From: Variovorax paradoxus
GTDB taxonomy: Bacteria; Pseudomonadota; Gammaproteobacteria; Burkholderiales; Burkholderiaceae_C
Direction of reading: 5' to 3'
Length of the DNA stretch: 64,000 nucleotides
Assembly (NCBI RefSeq): GCF_902712855.1
Contig: NZ_LR743508.1
Location: 930,001-994,000, forward strand
The position numbers were made by a program, and so were the translations under genes. The notes below the pieces were generated by a model. The model ran no database searches. It was not told where the DNA came from and saw only the letters and a program-made list of their open reading frames with translations. Below are positions 57,419 through 64,000 of the stretch, piece after piece (position 1 is the first letter of the stretch; each line of letters starts with the position of its first letter).

Positions 57419-58660
57419 GTGCCACATCCCGACACTCCCCCTGCCCGCACCGCAGCCGCTGCGCATGTGCACGCCCCCGGGCTCAGCCCGGCCCTCACGC
57501 TGGTCTTCGCCGTCGCCTGCGGCCTGTGCGTGGCCAATATCTACTACGCGCAGCCGCTGATCGGGCCCATCTCCGACACGCTGCAGCTGCACGCCGGCCT
57601 GGCCGGGCTGATCATGACGCTCACCCAGCTCGGCTACGGCGCCGGCCTGCTGCTGCTGGTGCCGCTGGCCGACGTGGTGGAGAACCGGCGCCTCATCGTC
57701 GGGGCGCTGGCCGGCGCGGTCATCGGGCTCGTGGGCATTGCACTGTCGGGCTCGGCCGCGACCTTCCTGGCGGCCTCGTTCGTGGTCGGTGCCTGCGCGG
57801 TGGCGGCCCAGGTGCTGCTGCCTTTCGCCTCGCACCTCGCGCCCGAGGCTACGCGCGGCAAGGTGGTCGGCAACATCATGGCCGGCCTGCTCGGCGGCAT
57901 CATGCTGGCGCGGCCCTTTGCCAGCATCGTGGCGTCGGCGCTGGGCTGGCGCGCGGTGTTCTGGCTGTCGGCGCTGCTGATGGCCGTGCTCATCGCCGTG
58001 CTGTGGCGCGCGCTGCCCGAGCGCCGCCCGCATGCCTCGGTGGGCTATGCGCGCACCATGGCCTCGCTGCCCGGCATCGTGCTGAACACGCCGCTGCTGC
58101 GCCGGCGCGGCTTCTACCAGGGGATGATGTTCTCCGCCTTCCAGGCCTTCTGGACTGCCGTGCCGCTGGCGCTGGTGCACGAGTTCGGCATGGGCCAGCG
58201 CGGCATTGCGTTGTTTGCGCTGGCCGGCGCGGCCGGCGCGCTGCTTGCGCCCGTGGCAGGCCGCTTGGCCGACCGGGGATGGACACGACCCGCCACCGGC
58301 GCCGCCATTGCGGTTGCGCTGTTCTCGTTCGTGCTCGGCGCCGTCGCCATGCACTACCGCTCGCTGGCCGGCTTGGTGGCCGCGGGCATCCTGCTCGATG
58401 GCGCGGTGCAGCTGTGCCAGGTGCTCAACTTCCGCAGCCTGTTCATGCTCGCGCCCGAGCTGCGCGGCCGGCTCAACGGCCTGTTCATGACCTTCATCTT
58501 CATCTGCGCCGCCGTGGCCTCCGGCATTGCCGCGGCCGTGTACGCCTTCCACGGCTGGAACGGCCTCTGCCTGCTGGGCGGCGGCTACGTGGCGCTGGCG
58601 CTGCTCTACTACGCCACCGAATTCCGCCAGCGGGCGGTGGCCGTTGCCGCGGGCCGATAG
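57419..58660 (+). CDS. MFS transporter
   Basis: A 413-residue, 12-helix MFS protein. CGLCVANIYYAQPLIGPISD and LTQLGYGAGLLLLVPLADVV are typical of the YfhI/YfcJ-like DHA1 group. Start is GTG 57419 after a frame without family pattern. It follows the DedA-rhodanese gene by 147 bp and precedes an unknown membrane protein. Substrate is unknown. Confidence 0.86.
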   Translation: MPHPDTPPARTAAAAHVHAPGLSPALTLVFAVACGLCVANIYYAQPLIGPISDTLQLHAGLAGLIMTLTQLGYGAGLLLLVPLADVVENRRLIVGALAGAVIGLVGIALSGSAATFLAASFVVGACAVAAQVLLPFASHLAPEATRGKVVGNIMAGLLGGIMLARPFASIVASALGWRAVFWLSALLMAVLIAVLWRALPERRPHASVGYARTMASLPGIVLNTPLLRRRGFYQGMMFSAFQAFWTAVPLALVHEFGMGQRGIALFALAGAAGALLAPVAGRLADRGWTRPATGAAIAVALFSFVLGAVAMHYRSLAGLVAAGILLDGAVQLCQVLNFRSLFMLAPELRGRLNGLFMTFIFICAAVASGIAAAVYAFHGWNGLCLLGGGYVALALLYYATEFRQRAVAVAAGR

Positions 58661-58674
58661 CGCACACTCGCCCG

Positions 58675-59688
58675 ATGCACCCACCCCCGCAGGCATCGCC
58701 GGTTTTCTCGCGGCAGGTTCACGTCACCCGCATCGACGGCACCCGCATCTGGCCCACGCTGGTGGCGTGCGCGCTCTACTCCGCGCTCATCTTCGCCGTC
58801 ATGGTGCAGGTGGTCGACATGGAAGCGACCGGCTGGCGCATCGCGCTCGACATGCTGGTCTGGCTGGGCCTGTTCGCCGTGTGGATGGTCGGGCTGGTGT
58901 TCGTGGTGGCCGGATGGGCCTGGGTCGAGACGCGATGGCTGCGCCCGGCCAAGGGCAGGCCGAAGCCCTTCGACGCAAGCACCCAGGTCGATGTCGGCGA
59001 AGACGGTTTCGCTGTTCAGGGCCTTGGCCACATCGACTGGATCGACGTGCTGACCATCGAAGGCATTCCCGACAGCGACAGCTATCTCATCGTTCACACG
59101 CGCCCCTTCGGCAAGCTGATGCTGACGGCGCCCGTCGATGAACTGGCGCCGGTTGTCGCCCACTATCTTTCGCGGGGTGGCCCAGCCCGACCGGCGCATG
59201 CCGGCACGCTGCAAAGCCGTGCCATGGTCTTCTGCTGGCGGTGCTTCCGGACGTGGATCTGGGCCGGCTATGCGCTGGCGGGTGCCGCGGGCATCGCGGT
59301 GCTGGGTCATGCGTCCGATGCGGGCTTCGTGAAGACCGTGGTGGCCCTTTGCGTGCTGGTGCCGCTGGTCGCATGGCTCGTGTGGGCCATCCCGCTCGCG
59401 CAGCTCAGCACCTTTTCGCCTTCGCGGGTGCGCGCCTTCGAGCTCGACGGCACGCTGCTGCGCAGCACCGACGGCCAATGGCACATCGACCTGCTGCGCG
59501 CCCGCGTCAGCCATCGCCGCGCGAACGGCATCGGCTACGCGTTCAGCTTCCTGGCCATCCGGCCCGAGTCGGGCAAGAAGCTCGACCTGGCGCTCGAAGG
59601 CGGCGCCGACCAGTCGGCACTGCTGCACGCGCTGATCGACCGCGGCCTGTTGCCACCGCCACCGCCACCGCCATACGCCGAAGGCTGA
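58675..59688 (+). CDS. hypothetical multi-pass membrane protein
   Basis: A 337-residue protein with two hydrophobic pairs (LVACALYSALIFAVMVQVVD, LDMLVWLGLFAVWMVGLVFV near the N-terminus; AGYALAGAAGIAVLGHASD, TVVALCVLVPLVAWLVWAIP in the middle) and two soluble parts with PH-domain-like strands (STQVDVGEDGFAVQGLGHID and RVRAFELDGTLLRSTDGQWH). It ends in a proline run. No family is recognised. It lies 14 bp behind the MFS gene and may be cotranscribed. Confidence 0.7.
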   Translation: MHPPPQASPVFSRQVHVTRIDGTRIWPTLVACALYSALIFAVMVQVVDMEATGWRIALDMLVWLGLFAVWMVGLVFVVAGWAWVETRWLRPAKGRPKPFDASTQVDVGEDGFAVQGLGHIDWIDVLTIEGIPDSDSYLIVHTRPFGKLMLTAPVDELAPVVAHYLSRGGPARPAHAGTLQSRAMVFCWRCFRTWIWAGYALAGAAGIAVLGHASDAGFVKTVVALCVLVPLVAWLVWAIPLAQLSTFSPSRVRAFELDGTLLRSTDGQWHIDLLRARVSHRRANGIGYAFSFLAIRPESGKKLDLALEGGADQSALLHALIDRGLLPPPPPPPYAEG

Positions 59689-59761
59689 CCGAGCCTTTGC
59701 CAGAGCCGCACGGAGGTGCGTCGCAGGAGCGCTGCGGGCGCGGTGGTACGCTTGCCGCCCC

Positions 59762-61144
59762 ATGAATCTACGCACCAAGATCGTTGCGCTGGCCGTTGCA
59801 CCGCTGCTCGTGGCGCTGGTGTTGGTGGCCCTCGCGGTGCGCCACCAGGAGCACGATCTTGCGCAGCGCGAGCGCGCGCTCATCGAGCGCAGCTACATGG
59901 CCCAGCGCCGCAGCGAGCTGCGCAGCTATGTCGACCTGGCCGTGAGCAACCTGCTGCCGCTGTACGAATCGGGCCAGGACGACGAGGCCACCCGCAACGA
60001 AGCGCTGCGCCGCCTCGCCGCGCTCAACTACGGCGACGACGGCTACTTCTTCGTGTACGACCTCGAAGGCAACTCCCTCATGCACTCGCGCCAGCCCGAA
60101 CTGGTCGGCAAGAACCTGTGGGACCTGAAGGACTCGCACGGCCGCTTCACCATCCAGGACCTCATCAAGGGCGCCAGGGAAAACGGCGGTGCCTACGTCG
60201 AGTACGAGTGGCGCAAACCCTCGAGCGCGCAGCTCGCGCCCAAGCTCGGCTACGTCACCGCCATGCCGCGCTGGAACTGGATGGTCGGCACCGGCCTCTA
60301 CCTCGACGACATTCAGTCGACCATGGACACGCTCGACCGGCAGATGAACGCCAACGTGACGGCCACGCTGCTGTGGATCGCCGGCATTGCCGCGCTGTGC
60401 CTGGGCACCGTGAGCGCCGCCGGCCTGCTGCTGAACCTCAGCGAACACCGCACCGCAGAAGCCAAGCTGCGCCTGCTCGCGCGGCGCGTGGTGCAGTCGC
60501 AGGAAGAAGAGCGCGGCCACCTCGCGCGCGAGCTGCACGACGGCACCAGCCAGACGCTGGTGTCCGCCAAGCTGCTCATCGAATCGGCCGTGGAGTCGAT
60601 GGAGCGCAAGCAGCAGCCCGCACCGCCCGCGCTCGGCAAGGCCCTGCAGCGGCTCAACGATTCGCTGACCGAGGTGCGCCGCATCTCGCACCGCCTGCGC
60701 CCCGCCTTGCTCGACACGCTCGGCCTGCCCGCCGCGCTCGAGCGGCTGGTCGACGAGTTCCGCGAGGAGGGCGCCGTCGGCGCGTCGATGATGATCGGCG
60801 GCGAAGCCTTCGAGCTTCAGCCCGAAGTGAAGACCGCGCTGTTTCGCCTCACGCAGGAGGCGCTGACCAACGTGCGCAAGCATGCGCACGCGCGGCATGT
60901 GAGCATCGAATTGAACTTCGACGAGGAAGACGGCGTGCGGCTCGAGGTGAGCGACGACGGCACCGGCTTCGACATCGACGCCGTGCAGCTCGACCCGCGC
61001 CGCGGCATCGGCCTGCGCAACATGCGCGAGCGCATGGAATCGATCGGCGGCAGGCTCACCATGTGCTCCAACGCCGGGCGCACTTCCATCGAGGCCGAGG
61101 TGCCGGCCCGCCACGCCAGGGCCGAGCCTGCGGCAACCGCATGA
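59762..61144 (+). CDS. Cache-type sensor histidine kinase (NarX/DegS-like)
   Basis: A 460-residue kinase with an extracytoplasmic Cache domain between two membrane helices: YGDDGYFFVYDLEGNSLMHS, GKNLWDLKDSHGRFTI and AMPRWNWMVGTGLYLDDI are classic sCache segments. The cytoplasmic part is HisKA_3 (RARELHDGTSQTLVSAKLL-type ARELHDGTSQTLVSAKL, His259) and HATPase_c (LTQEALTNVRKHAHARHVSI, DDGTGFD, GLRNMRERM). Its stop overlaps the start of the regulator gene. Single-Cache sensors of this type often bind small organic acids. Confidence 0.92.
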   Translation: MNLRTKIVALAVAPLLVALVLVALAVRHQEHDLAQRERALIERSYMAQRRSELRSYVDLAVSNLLPLYESGQDDEATRNEALRRLAALNYGDDGYFFVYDLEGNSLMHSRQPELVGKNLWDLKDSHGRFTIQDLIKGARENGGAYVEYEWRKPSSAQLAPKLGYVTAMPRWNWMVGTGLYLDDIQSTMDTLDRQMNANVTATLLWIAGIAALCLGTVSAAGLLLNLSEHRTAEAKLRLLARRVVQSQEEERGHLARELHDGTSQTLVSAKLLIESAVESMERKQQPAPPALGKALQRLNDSLTEVRRISHRLRPALLDTLGLPAALERLVDEFREEGAVGASMMIGGEAFELQPEVKTALFRLTQEALTNVRKHAHARHVSIELNFDEEDGVRLEVSDDGTGFDIDAVQLDPRRGIGLRNMRERMESIGGRLTMCSNAGRTSIEAEVPARHARAEPAATA

Positions 61145-61776
61145 CCACCACCACCATCAGCCTCTTCCTGGTCGACGACCACCCGCTGGTGCGCGACGGC
61201 CTGCGCGCGCGGCTCGGCTCCATGCCCGGCCTCGACATCGTCGGCGAGGCCGGCAGTGCGGCCGAGGCCCTGGCGCAGGTCGACAGCGTGCGCCCCGACC
61301 TCATGCTGATGGATGTCGGCATGAAGGACATGAACGGCATCGAGCTTGCCGCGCTGCTGCTGCAACGCCAGCCCGCCACGCACATCGTGATGCTCAGCAT
61401 GTACGACAACCCCGAGTACGTGCAGAAGGCCTTGCAGGTGGGCGCGCGCGGCTATGTGCTGAAAGACGCGCCCGCCGCCGAGATCGTTGCCGCCATCGAG
61501 GCCGTGTCGGCCGGCGGCACCTTCCTGAGCCCGGCCGTGTCGAAGAAGCTCTTTCGCACGCAGGAGCCACGCCCCTTGCTCACCCCGCGCGAGAGCGAGA
61601 TCCTTTCCGCACTGGGCCGAGGCGAGTCGAGCAAGCAGATCGCGCGCGAGCTGAACCTGAGCGTGCGCACTGTCGAGGCGCACCGCCAGAGCATCAAGCG
61701 GCGGCTCGGCATCGAAGGGCAGGCCGAGCTCATCAAGTACGCCGTGGAGCATGCGCGACAGTTCGGGCGCGACTGA
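61141..61776 (+). CDS. NarL-family response regulator
   Basis: A 211-residue regulator: receiver (phospho-acceptor Asp58 in LMLMDVGMKD, Lys in YVLKDAPA) and LuxR helix-turn-helix (LTPRESEILSALGRGESSKQ, LSVRTVEAHRQSIKRRLG). The ATG overlaps the kinase stop (ATGA), so the two form one translational unit. It is convergent with the ABC permease operon, 57 bp away; the operon is a possible target given that Cache sensors and such importers often share ligands. Confidence 0.93.
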   Translation: MTTTTISLFLVDDHPLVRDGLRARLGSMPGLDIVGEAGSAAEALAQVDSVRPDLMLMDVGMKDMNGIELAALLLQRQPATHIVMLSMYDNPEYVQKALQVGARGYVLKDAPAAEIVAAIEAVSAGGTFLSPAVSKKLFRTQEPRPLLTPRESEILSALGRGESSKQIARELNLSVRTVEAHRQSIKRRLGIEGQAELIKYAVEHARQFGRD

Positions 61777-61833
61777 GTCATTCGCACCGCCGGTGGCTGC
61801 TCGGTCCTTCATCGATGCAGCCACCCGCCAGCA

Positions 61834-62820
61834 CTACTTGTTTCGCCGCCGGTCGACGAAGGCGATGATCTCGCCCATGATCCCCTTGCGGAAGGCCAGC
61901 ACGCAGATCACGAAGATCAGGCCCGTGACCATGGTCACCGACTCGCCCAGCGTGTTGAACCAGTCGACGGTGGTGATGCGCGCCAGCAGGTTGCCGAGTT
62001 CGCCGATCTTGTTCTCCAGCAGCACCACCACCGCGGAGCCCACCAGCGGACCCGAGAGCGTGCCGAGGCCGCCCACCAGCGTCATCAGGATGACCTGGCC
62101 CGAGGCGGTCCAGTGCACGTCCGACAGCGTGGCGAAGCCCAGCACCAGCGTCTTGAGCGAACCTGCAAGGCCCGACAGCGCCGCCGAGATCACGAAGGCC
62201 AGCAGCTTGAAGCGGCTCACGTCGTAGCCCAGGGACAGCGCGCGAGGTTCGTTTTCCTTGATGCCCTTGAGGACCTGGCCGAACGGGGAGTGGATGGTGC
62301 GCACGATCAGCAGGAATGCGGCCACCACGATCACCAGCGCGACGTAGTACATGGTGAGGTCGCTCGACAGGTCGACCAGGCCGAAGAGCTTGCCGCGCGG
62401 CACGCCCTGCAGGCCGTCCTCGCCGCCCGTGAACCTGGCCTGCAGCGCGACGAAGAACATCATCTGCGCCAGCGCCAGCGTGATCATCGCGAAGTAGATG
62501 CCCTGGCGGCGGATGGCCAGCACGCCGAAGATCCAGCCGAGGAAGGCGCCGGTGAGCGTGCCCGCGATGAGGCCCAGTTCGGGCGTGAGGCCCCAGACCT
62601 TCATCGCGTGCCCCGCGACGTACGCGGAGCCGCCGAGGAAGGCCGCATGGCCGAAGGACAGCAGCCCGGTGTAGCCCAGCAGCAGGTTGAAGGCCGCGGC
62701 GAACAGGGCGAAGCACATGAGCTTCATCACGAACACCGGATAGGCGCCGAAGAACGGAGCCAGCACCAGCGCGACCAGCAGCAGCGCGTAGACGACGAGG
62801 GAGATTTTTTTCGTGTTCAT
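61834..62820 (-). CDS. LivM-type ABC transporter permease
   Basis: A 328-residue branched-chain-amino-acid-type permease with about ten helices. FNLLLGYTGLLSFGHAAFLG is the family signature and IRRQGIYFAMITLALAQMMF its typical second block. Such systems import branched-chain amino acids, urea, amides or aromatic acids. It is 10 bp downstream of the LivH-type gene in a leftward operon. Ligand unknown. Confidence 0.93.
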   Translation of the reverse strand: MNTKKISLVVYALLLVALVLAPFFGAYPVFVMKLMCFALFAAAFNLLLGYTGLLSFGHAAFLGGSAYVAGHAMKVWGLTPELGLIAGTLTGAFLGWIFGVLAIRRQGIYFAMITLALAQMMFFVALQARFTGGEDGLQGVPRGKLFGLVDLSSDLTMYYVALVIVVAAFLLIVRTIHSPFGQVLKGIKENEPRALSLGYDVSRFKLLAFVISAALSGLAGSLKTLVLGFATLSDVHWTASGQVILMTLVGGLGTLSGPLVGSAVVVLLENKIGELGNLLARITTVDWFNTLGESVTMVTGLIFVICVLAFRKGIMGEIIAFVDRRRNK

Positions 62821-62830
62821 GCCGCTCGCC

Positions 62831-63706
62831 TTATTTCTCTTTGCCGAACAGGCCGGCGGGGCGGATGAGCAGCACGATGACCATGATCACGAACACGACC
62901 GTTGACGATGCTTCCGGATAGAAGACCTTGGTGAAGCCTTCGATGACGCCCAGGCCGAGCCCGGTGAGGATGGCGCCCATGATGGAGCCCATGCCACCGA
63001 TCACGACCACGGCGAACACCACGATGATGAGGTTCTGCCCCATGAGCGGCGACACCTGGATCACCGGCGAGGCCAGCACGCCCGCAAAGGCCGCGAGCGC
63101 GCAGCCGAAGGCGTAGGTCAGCGTGATCATCAGCGGCACGTTGACGCCGAAGGCTTCCACCAGCCGGGGGTTCTCGGTGCCGGCGCGCAGGTAGGCGCCC
63201 AGGCGGGTCTTCTCGATCACGTACCAGGTGGCGAAGCACACCACCAGCGAGGCGACGACCACCCACGCGCGGTAGTTGGGCAGCACCATGAAGCCCAGGT
63301 CGGTGGCGCTCGACAGCGCCTCGGGCGCGTCGTAGGGCAGACCGGACACGCCGTAGATCGAGCGGAAGACGCCCTCGATCAGCAGCGTGAGGCCCAGCGT
63401 GAGCAGCAGGCCGTAGAGATGGTCGAGCTTGTAGATCCAGCGCAGCAGCAGCCGCTCGATGAGCACGCCGAAGATGCCGATGACGATGGGCGCGGCGATC
63501 AGCATCAACCAGTAGTTGATGCCGAAATACTCCATCGCCATCCAGGTCAGGACGGCGCCGAGCATGAACAGCGCGCCATGCGCGAAGTTGATGACGTTGA
63601 GCAGGCCGAAGATCACCGCCAGCCCGAGGCTCAGGATGGCGTAGAAGGAGCCGTTGACCAGCCCCAGGAGGAGCTGGCTCAACAAGGCGGGAAGGGAGAT
63701 GGTCAT
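62831..63706 (-). CDS. LivH-type ABC transporter permease
   Basis: A 291-residue permease partner of the LivM-type protein: LGLVNGSFYAILSLGLAVIF, GLLNVINFAHGALFMLGAVL and FAVVVIGGMGSIMGAILTGL are the family landmarks. Its gene is 34 bp downstream of the binding-protein gene cut by the window end. The ATPase genes of the system are outside this window or absent here. Confidence 0.93.
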   Translation of the reverse strand: MTISLPALLSQLLLGLVNGSFYAILSLGLAVIFGLLNVINFAHGALFMLGAVLTWMAMEYFGINYWLMLIAAPIVIGIFGVLIERLLLRWIYKLDHLYGLLLTLGLTLLIEGVFRSIYGVSGLPYDAPEALSSATDLGFMVLPNYRAWVVVASLVVCFATWYVIEKTRLGAYLRAGTENPRLVEAFGVNVPLMITLTYAFGCALAAFAGVLASPVIQVSPLMGQNLIIVVFAVVVIGGMGSIMGAILTGLGLGVIEGFTKVFYPEASSTVVFVIMVIVLLIRPAGLFGKEK

Positions 63707-63740
63707 GGCGAATTGAGGATGTCCGCGTGTCGGAGCAACG

Positions 63741-64000
63741 TCATTTCCAGAGCGGGCATTTCGTTTCGGCCTTCGTGGTGAAGAGCTGCTCGCCCGGCAG
63801 CGTCTTCAGCACCTTGAGGTAGTCCCAGGGTTTCTTCGATTCGGCGGGCGACTTCACCTCGACCAGGTACATGTCGTGGATGAAGCTGCCGTCTGCGCGG
63901 ATCTGGCCCTTGCCGTAGAAGTCGTCGATCTTCATGCTCTTGAGCTGCGCCATGACCTTGTCGGAGTCGGTGGTCTTGGCGGCGGCCACGGCCTTCAGGT
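63741..64000 (-). CDS. ABC transporter substrate-binding protein, C-terminal end (cut by window end)
   Basis: The last 86 or so residues of a periplasmic LivJ/LivK-type binding protein: KVMAQLKSMKIDDFYGKGQI, IRADGSFIHDMYLVEVKSPA and PWDYLKVLKTLPGEQLF, ending CPLW(K). The same-strand LivH and LivM genes follow directly. The frame is open to the window edge, so the start is not visible. Confidence 0.87.
   Translation of the reverse strand, partial: LKAVAAAKTTDSDKVMAQLKSMKIDDFYGKGQIRADGSFIHDMYLVEVKSPAESKKPWDYLKVLKTLPGEQLFTTKAETKCPLWK

Overview
The window is GC-rich, gene-dense DNA from a betaproteobacterium, most likely a Comamonadaceae member close to Variovorax. The genus is an inference from Bug-type substrate-binding proteins, the complete urtABCDE set, TrpS with a YegP-like tail, and the style of intergenic repeats; nothing here proves it. 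No tRNA, rRNA, CRISPR array or prophage was seen.

Layout. 1-2.7 kb: end of a D-2-hydroxyacid dehydrogenase, an L-idonate-5-dehydrogenase-like enzyme and a 5'-truncated esterase. 2.8-7.7 kb: a tripartite MFS efflux operon (OMF, DHA2 permease, HlyD adaptor) read leftwards, with a divergent TetR regulator and two matching operator-like sites. 7.7-18.3 kb: an MHS transporter, an HD/LuxR regulator, a DUF308-like membrane protein, a gene broken by one amber codon, a LacI regulator, a PhoD-like phosphatase and a LysR/Bug/FAD-oxidoreductase set. 18.3-26 kb: signalling and housekeeping genes (histidine kinase, NarL-type regulator, trpS, an M50 protease, a Sua5/YciO protein, an EamA exporter, a PHP phosphatase). 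26-31 kb: CorA-like and Pit transporters, divergent PPK2 (with paired Pho-box-like repeats between pit and ppk2) and a PHB-depolymerase-type esterase. 31-34.4 kb: AraC regulator, SnoaL-like protein, MFS pump, MazG-like pyrophosphohydrolase. 34.5-40.4 kb: urea ABC transporter urtABCDE. 40.5-45.8 kb: MFS pump, an ECF sigma/anti-sigma pair facing a beta-propeller-cupredoxin protein, and an aldo/keto reductase. 45.8-48.1 kb: a repeat block interrupted by an IS110-family element. 48.1-56.2 kb: an RND efflux operon with its own two-component system. 56.3-64 kb: DedA-rhodanese fusion, MFS pump, a membrane protein, a Cache-type two-component system and a branched-chain amino-acid-type ABC operon cut by the window edge.

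The most striking element is the IS110 insertion (46266-47491). Its 5' noncoding part can be folded by eye into a bridge RNA: a 5' stem-loop, a target-binding-type loop and a donor-binding-type loop whose two strands match the element's own right and left ends. Joining the two ends would create a sigma70-like promoter in front of this RNA, and CT dinucleotides mark both junctions. The transposase carries a one-base deletion, so this copy is probably inactive while its RNA looks intact.

Other structure that genes do not explain: a 91-bp hairpin repeat in four copies (two inside the urt operon); two identical-spacing ECF-type promoters (GGGAATAA-N15-CGTCAT) facing away from each other; and an operator-like motif shared between the TetR/efflux promoter and a distant histidine-kinase upstream region.
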